From contig NC_015578.1 in the NCBI RefSeq assembly GCF_000214375.1, positions 2,790,001 through 2,854,000 of the forward strand: DNA of 64,000 nucleotides, given 5' to 3'. How positions within the stretch are numbered: position 1 is the stretch's first letter; each line of letters opens with the position of its first letter. Shown here piece after piece: positions 59,701 through 64,000 of the stretch. Made by a program: the position numbers and the translations under genes. Below the pieces are notes generated by a model. It was not told where the DNA came from and did not search any database. It saw only the letters and a program-made list of their open reading frames with translations. This DNA is from Treponema primitia ZAS-2 (GTDB taxonomy: Bacteria; Spirochaetota; Spirochaetia; Treponematales; Breznakiellaceae).

Positions 59701-62700
59701 AATCCCCTTCCCTAAACTGTCTTACAGAACCGATCCTGACCGGACAGCCTATTCCAACAGGTCAGTCCTGGTGATTAACAATAACGGCGTTATCACCGGC
59801 GCCGACGGGATCAGCCGGTTCTACTCCTTTACGGGCAATCCGGAAAAAGTATGGTCTGCGGAATTTGACACCACAGGTTTGTATGACGGTCCGGTAACCC
59901 TCCACTATGCAATTTTTGATAGAGCGGGCAATGTCAGCTATTACACCAAGGGCCTGATAATCAAGAACAACCCCCCGGTTATTACCAGGGTTTCCCTTAA
60001 AACGGACATGGTGGGCCATGCCCCGGGCAGTGAAGTCTGGACTGCTAAGGATATTACCGCCAACTGGGAGTCCACTAACTTTACCAGCCGTAATAAAACC
60101 CTGCGTTTTTCCATCTATTCAAACGGAGGCAATAACGCTATCAACTACCGTGTTAGTTATATTACTGGGGAATCCCCGGTGGACACGGATATCACAAATC
60201 TTATCCCGGGGAGGGTCTACCGGATCACCAACGAAGGGGACGGCTCAGCCTGGCTTTCTGTGGGAGCGCCGGATCATATAGCAGGGACGGCCTTTATCGC
60301 CTCAGGCCCGGCGTATACCGGGGCAAGCGGCAAGGCCAGGGAGATACTTATTTCCAATACCGCTTCTCAGTCCAAGGCTGGCATTGCTCCAGCCGGGGTG
60401 AACCGCATTGACCTCAGTTTTACTGCAGCAGACTTCGGAACCGGGGGCATCCCCGATTCCGACCTGGCCGTTCCCAACCAGGCGCGGTTCTTCCTGAAGG
60501 CATGGGATACCATGGTGAGCGGGGGAACCGAACTGGAACAGCTTTCAAATTTCAGGATACTCGGCCTTAACATTGACAATATCGACGAAACAGAACCGAT
60601 GATTGCCATCGCCCCATTTGGGAAACGGTTCAGGGTTCAACAAGACAGCAGAGATGCGGACAGTATCCTGGAACCAGTGGCTGCCTATACGGAAAATATC
60701 GTTGTTTTAGGCAGCGGGGTTTCTGCGGGCCATGTCCAATACGCCGAACACAGTAACGATAAGGTTCCTGATGTCAGCGGCAGTGTTATTATTCTGGGAA
60801 AGGTCGCGGATAACCAGCGCCTCACCCACATTAGCGCTCAGATAAGCGGGTTTGACGGCGGCGGCGGCGTGGGGCAGGAATTCATCCTGGCCCAGTGGGA
60901 TGACCGTGTATCCGCCATTAGGCCGGTGGCAGAGCACACCGTTTCCGATGTGGCTGAGAGAAATGCCGACTGGGGCTTTGAGACCCTAAGCGGGAGAGGG
61001 AACTTTACCCTGGAATACGGCCATGCATTAAACTGGAAATTTGCCTGGAACAGCGCAGCTATCGCCAACAGGGTGGCCCATGATGTGACCATCACCTTTA
61101 GGGTTTATGATATCCGGACAGGCGGCGGGCCGAACAGCGCTTCTTCCGCCCGGATGCTGGTGGATGTGGTTCCCTATATTGCCAGGATAGATTCGGGGCT
61201 TTCCTCAGCCTATCCAGCCCAGCCTTCGGCCTTTGACCGTTCAGCCCTGGGTTGGTATCCGGTCCGGGATAATGAAACTATCTCCATCAGGGGCTTTAAC
61301 TTCAACGGCGCCGCTACAAAGGTTACCCTAAACGGAAGGGGGCTCAGTATTACTCCGGTAAACGGGGAGGAAACCACCTGGATAAGAGCCGCCCTAAGCG
61401 CCGCCGATGTTTCAGGCCCCCTGACGGTTTGGGTGAACAACATTGAATCCAATAACAACCGCAATGATAATACCGCGTCCTACAACAGGGAACCCAATGG
61501 TTTGAACAACAATACCCTTACCGATGACCGTAATCTGTATGTATGGAGCATCCAGCCCTGGATAAACAGCACAGCCCTGTCCAGTCCCTTCATGCGCATG
61601 GACAGCGGAAGCCATGTCTATATGTCCTACGGCAGGGAGACCGACACTATGTACTTTAACAAGGATAGGGTCGAACTGGATCTCCTGGAACAGTGTTTTA
61701 ACAAGTACCACAATACTACTGTGGCATCTGATTCCAGCGGGAATATGTACGGCGCCGCCACCAATACTGACCGCCTCACCAACGTTCCTGACCGGGCAAC
61801 ATCCTTCACCTTCTACAGTTGGGGGGCGGGCTCCCAATCCCTGGGGAGGCAGTCCCATTACCATGCCGGTACCAACAAACGCCGGCTGGAACTGAGCTAT
61901 AACGGCAGTACCGGCATTTACGATGTTGAGCGGGTGCAGATACCCCGCATCGCCGTTACCGGTGCCGGGACTCCCGGGGACCCCGCAAAAATCTACATGA
62001 GCTACTACGACGGAAACAACAAAAATAACCCGGTGATATTCCGGTACGGGCTTAGCACGGGACCAAATGCCTTAACCGGCGGTATTGGGACTGATCTGTT
62101 CAACAACAATCCGGGAACTGCGCCAAGCGCTCAGGTGATTGCCAATAACAACACTTTCTATAAGGGCGGCTTATATACCGCAGCGGGCGGCCTGAGTAAC
62201 GGCCGGGGGGTTATCGCCTGGCATGATGCCCCGGGCCGGCGGCTGATGTATTCCTATTCAAATACCCTGGATCCTTCCACCATGTCCACCCCCGACTGGC
62301 AGGCAAACGCCAAAGTTATTGACGCCGATTTCGCCGGGTGGTACGTAGACCTGGCGGTGGACAGCGATAACGGCATCCATATCGCCTACTACGCCAACAG
62401 TACAGGTGACCTCAAATACGTTTACCTGCCTTCCTACTATGCAACTCCCCGGGTAGTTACCGTAGATTCCTACCTCTCGGCGGGCACTAAACTCATGATC
62501 ACTGTCCGGAAGGAGAATGGCGTACAGATTCCCTATATCTCCTACTACCACGCTTCATTTAGCCAAACCTCAAATTCAGTACGGGTGGTTTGGAAAATAC
62601 CGGGTACTCTTACCCATGGCGCAATAAACGACATCTATACCGGCGCCTGGGAGGCAATGACCGTGCCAACTGCGAACATACCCTGGGATGAATATGTCTG

Positions 62701-62821
62701 TAACGGGGTCCCCACCCGCAGAATCGATACCGGCCCATTAAGCATGGTGGACCTCACTAATAGTGTGTTCATAGGGTATCACACGGATAAAAACTATGAG
62801 CGGGCGTATATAAAGAAGTAA
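56771..62821 (+). CDS. Giant Ig-like domain lipoprotein, 2016 residues
   Basis: MAIFLKKVLLWAAVLLIIFFFSC is a lipoprotein signal (Cys23). Several Ig-like beta-sandwich units follow, recognised by repeats of VDQTPPRVVINEPANGTQV, IDPDSDKPRVSINSHSNNQVVGG and IKNNPPVITRV. A calcium-binding loop DTDGDGIIDTND lies near residue 197, and an IPT/TIG-like domain (SIRGFNFNGAATKVTLNG) near residue 1510. The C-terminal 400 residues (YMSYGRETDTMYF, GIHIAYYANSTGDLKYVYL) look like a beta-propeller. It probably lies on the cell surface as an adhesin or glycan-binding protein; the ligand is unknown. The partial gene after it begins 10 bases later. Confidence 0.85.
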   Translation: MAIFLKKVLLWAAVLLIIFFFSCENPIQPGLGPKADVVPPKFHFGISPVSGSFISGTTLFTGTSWDDIKIAKVEIFHNKQWRDITTLEIGSGKWTYAFDTTTEPDAPMLVRFRTTDTSGKTTETEQLSYTIKNRPPRIRLNIPGIAELDFDKENLNTLLARKENHIPVVNDLMGLASDTLGIKQGYPRIMFWPREYDTDGDGIIDTNDYVPGEGDTKYGVWRAADMLSDKDGKLAVQFSYPLVKPVPVNGAWELPEPGSRNFEYLEPGTYRFKIQVEDMNGTLNTYPNRTDNTIRDEETGKVPVSPEQHPNQYIQVQLIATTNPVIKILGKFPSFYNGSRDFIVNMSVTGANPIERVRAKIGDGDFNSGTIFRVSHSGGNFYTLTIPPSGITIKGQGILYLEAMDITGRSAGASRDFVVDQTPPRVVINEPANGTQVTSQTQFKGITEDRETSVSALYYALGEEETRMVYPNSDAIWHDTGLGAGGAPSNLITPIPNSWSGSIYSWTWTFDDIGSIASINHPELYVSPYGNPYDNLWKLPLKLKAIDAAGNVTILNHFVIIDPDSDKPRVSINSHSNNQVVGGEVRISGTATDNEWIHGVEVQVRRQPDGQYTNTNSNTWGNPITGNYGNGFWAPATIVGANGSIVSWYYNLNASGNLDPMDKDQRLVEVRVRARDAYLSNPELPKSYSPESSVALIFDSAVPTISDITIVKNGSVNNYSSGLMVSGSFTIQAKIRDEGGINSIKWRGEELGTYLELLNRNNPGRDPWVELPPIRMPGNTLVRGKKYLIRSGRPGLFTPLGASPNDRPGNWFIARRDGAVPPGGSVFEASDFGGVQLFEYTLNIPRDTNSAWYSGRYLNNAGYYTLDIQAQDNTDPVAFMTQHTISLQIDNYYPEGSYTGNFNATTARYSLSGEGRDTGAGIIVQGVDMIAAWFSRKINGADTYISLREKAMGPMPASDLTTLMVKSGGDRNAAPYSIPFPKLSYRTDPDRTAYSNRSVLVINNNGVITGADGISRFYSFTGNPEKVWSAEFDTTGLYDGPVTLHYAIFDRAGNVSYYTKGLIIKNNPPVITRVSLKTDMVGHAPGSEVWTAKDITANWESTNFTSRNKTLRFSIYSNGGNNAINYRVSYITGESPVDTDITNLIPGRVYRITNEGDGSAWLSVGAPDHIAGTAFIASGPAYTGASGKAREILISNTASQSKAGIAPAGVNRIDLSFTAADFGTGGIPDSDLAVPNQARFFLKAWDTMVSGGTELEQLSNFRILGLNIDNIDETEPMIAIAPFGKRFRVQQDSRDADSILEPVAAYTENIVVLGSGVSAGHVQYAEHSNDKVPDVSGSVIILGKVADNQRLTHISAQISGFDGGGGVGQEFILAQWDDRVSAIRPVAEHTVSDVAERNADWGFETLSGRGNFTLEYGHALNWKFAWNSAAIANRVAHDVTITFRVYDIRTGGGPNSASSARMLVDVVPYIARIDSGLSSAYPAQPSAFDRSALGWYPVRDNETISIRGFNFNGAATKVTLNGRGLSITPVNGEETTWIRAALSAADVSGPLTVWVNNIESNNNRNDNTASYNREPNGLNNNTLTDDRNLYVWSIQPWINSTALSSPFMRMDSGSHVYMSYGRETDTMYFNKDRVELDLLEQCFNKYHNTTVASDSSGNMYGAATNTDRLTNVPDRATSFTFYSWGAGSQSLGRQSHYHAGTNKRRLELSYNGSTGIYDVERVQIPRIAVTGAGTPGDPAKIYMSYYDGNNKNNPVIFRYGLSTGPNALTGGIGTDLFNNNPGTAPSAQVIANNNTFYKGGLYTAAGGLSNGRGVIAWHDAPGRRLMYSYSNTLDPSTMSTPDWQANAKVIDADFAGWYVDLAVDSDNGIHIAYYANSTGDLKYVYLPSYYATPRVVTVDSYLSAGTKLMITVRKENGVQIPYISYYHASFSQTSNSVRVVWKIPGTLTHGAINDIYTGAWEAMTVPTANIPWDEYVCNGVPTRRIDTGPLSMVDLTNSVFIGYHTDKNYERAYIKK

Positions 62822-62831
62822 GGATGAATAA

Positions 62832-64000
62832 ATGGAAAAAATAAGCGATGGAGAAAAATTCCCTTGGAACCGTGTTCCCCGGCTCCTGAAAGCAGCCATT
62901 ATTGCCGCCGCAGTTTTTCTGGCAGGAGGCATACTCTGGCTCATCCTCTGGCCCCGGCCCACCTGGTATGTGGAGGAGCGCTTCGTCATGGATTGGGAAT
63001 TTGTGCTCAAGCGTAACGATCCGCCCTTTACCCGCATCAGGGCCTATACCCCGGAGAAAGGGCCGCCCCGCCGGGGAACGGGCTGGATCATCACCGGGGA
63101 TTTGGGAGATAGCGTCGGAGATTCGGGAGATAGCATCGGAACTTCGGAAGGCAGTGTCAGAGATTTGAGAGACAGCTCCGGGGATTTGGGAGGCAATGTT
63201 GGAACTTCGGGAGACGCCTCCGGAAAAGCCTGGGGCGCCGTGCGGATTATGCGCTTCCCCGATGAAACCCTCAGCGAGGTCTCAGGTGGAGACAGCCCCG
63301 ACAGCACCCTTGCGGACGCCGGGGAAAACCGGGACACCCTGCTTTTAGCCTTGGACCCCTGGCTGGTATTCCGCAAACACTCCCATCAGGGACTGTCCCG
63401 GAACCGGGCCGAGGCTGCCGGAGAGGGATCACTATTATTGCCCGGCGGAGAAGACGAGGCGCTTTGGGCATGGGCATCCCAGCTTCTCCAGGAAAGACCC
63501 GGTATATTTACTGAGGAAGACGAGACCTGGAAGCGGACCCTGGAGGAGCTACCAGGAGACAGCCGTTTCTGGCAGGAAGCGCTACTTGCAACGCCGAATT
63601 CAGTCGGAGAATTCCTCGAGCTACTTGCAACACCGACAATAGTCGGCCCGACTATTGTCGGCAAGTTCCTCGCGCAGGAAAGCTACTGGTTTGACACGGT
63701 GGACCTGCTCCTTCGGCAAGGGCTGTCCTGGCTCTACGCCCCCCTGAGCCGTATGCGGGAACTGTCATCCTATGATATGGGGCTTCTCACCGCAGAGACT
63801 TTTCCCTGCAGGCCCGAGTGGAATGAGTACGGTCTCCAGGCGGAGATTCTCCAGGCCATACCCATGCCCGGCAAGGGGCAAACAGAAAAACTGGCGGTGG
63901 CTAAAGCCTGGCTTCTAAGGCCCGAAATTCAAACCGCCATTGCGGATCAGCTGAAGTGGATCCCCGCCCATCCCCAGGGTGAGGCCTATAACCCCATCAG
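62832..64000 (+). CDS. Membrane-anchored protein with low-complexity and palindromic repeat insertions, 3' end outside window
   Basis: From ATG 62832 the frame stays open to the end (389 codons). The N-terminus has a single membrane segment (AAIIAAAVFLAGGILWLILW) after a short basic tail. Residues about 92-134 are a Gly/Ser/Asp repeat (GDLGDSVGDSGDSIG and similar) from related DNA units at 63107-63222. Residues about 250-282 (LATPNSVGEFLELLATPTIVG onward) are encoded by palindromic repeats. The remainder is not recognised. It probably forms an operon with the giant lipoprotein upstream and may help export or anchor it; this is inference. Confidence 0.75.
   Translation, partial: MEKISDGEKFPWNRVPRLLKAAIIAAAVFLAGGILWLILWPRPTWYVEERFVMDWEFVLKRNDPPFTRIRAYTPEKGPPRRGTGWIITGDLGDSVGDSGDSIGTSEGSVRDLRDSSGDLGGNVGTSGDASGKAWGAVRIMRFPDETLSEVSGGDSPDSTLADAGENRDTLLLALDPWLVFRKHSHQGLSRNRAEAAGEGSLLLPGGEDEALWAWASQLLQERPGIFTEEDETWKRTLEELPGDSRFWQEALLATPNSVGEFLELLATPTIVGPTIVGKFLAQESYWFDTVDLLLRQGLSWLYAPLSRMRELSSYDMGLLTAETFPCRPEWNEYGLQAEILQAIPMPGKGQTEKLAVAKAWLLRPEIQTAIADQLKWIPAHPQGEAYNPI
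63107..63222 (+). repeat. Degenerate tandem repeats encoding a Gly/Ser/Asp stretch
   Basis: Units of the type GGAGATAGCGTCGGAGATTC and GGAGATAGCATCGGAACTTC recur with changes. They fall between more ordinary coding sequence, suggesting local slippage or insertion. Confidence 0.7.
63579..63675 (+). repeat. Palindromic coding repeat, two units, in the last partial gene
   Basis: First unit CTACTTGCAACGCCGAATTC continuing AGTCGGAGAATTCCTCGAG; second unit with a larger perfect inverted repeat CCGACAATAGTCGG / CCGACTATTGTCGG (63633-63646 with 63648-63661). It is read as LLATPNSVGEFLE, the third codon phase for this family. Confidence 0.88.

Overview
The window looks like a chromosome segment of a spirochaete of the genus Treponema, most likely a free-living or insect-gut lineage rather than a small-genome pathogen. 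This is inferred from gene content: the spirochaete order of the ribosomal super-operon (secY followed directly by rpmJ, with no adk, map or infA), a Tp34/P19-type iron protein beside an FTR1 permease, and very large Ig-like lipoproteins. GC content is moderate to high, except in a few AT-rich toxin-antitoxin islands. No tRNA, rRNA, IS transposase or CRISPR array was found.

Layout. 1-5443 (+): end of a family 4 glycosidase, a complete AfuABC/FbpABC-type ABC transporter and a PHP-domain hydrolase, plausibly a phospho-sugar uptake and use operon. 5506-10027 (+): small Cys protein, prfA, prmC and a RelA/SpoT homologue. 10111-26950 (-): rpsL-rpsG, then tuf and the fused S10-spc-alpha ribosomal clusters through secY, rpoA and rplQ; fusA is missing from its usual place. 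27173-27731 (-): a ParE/Phd-type toxin-antitoxin pair. 27913-32010 (+): potABCD polyamine transporter. 32020-36400: accessory region with a 40-G tract inside a long inverted repeat, a nonsense-interrupted beta-helix lipoprotein, an intact 790-residue paralogue, a relic of a third, and short REP-like palindromes. 36517-42103: bacteriohemerythrin, oligoendopeptidase F, an LEA-type lipoprotein, a MITE-like element, efp and a methyltransferase. 42295-49087 (-): seven-gene P19/FTR1 iron-uptake operon with two FtsX-type permeases, an ATPase, a DUF2318 protein and an FMN-binding lipoprotein. 49575-50146 (+): VapBC. 50181-55783: MlrC-family protein with a sugar-type ABC transporter and a divergent CBM9-like protein. 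55993-56518 (+): RelB/YoeB pair. 56771-64000 (+): a 2016-residue Ig-like lipoprotein and the start of a membrane-anchored protein that runs off the end.

The most unusual signal is a family of about 40-bp palindromic repeats inserted in frame inside conserved protein genes (prmC, the RelA homologue, the last partial gene and the start of potB). The same DNA is translated in all three forward phases and once on the opposite strand, so the unit itself appears mobile and tolerated as protein. The RelA homologue carries a second, unrelated palindromic insertion. A second family has a conserved apical core on long perfect stems whose arm sequences differ between copies (32020-32196 and 39761-39882); one copy lies within terminal inverted repeats and the other carries the 40-G run. 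Other points to check are an apparent 1-nt frameshift in rplE, a probable ATA start for the methyltransferase after efp, and loss of the hydrolase motif in the RelA homologue.
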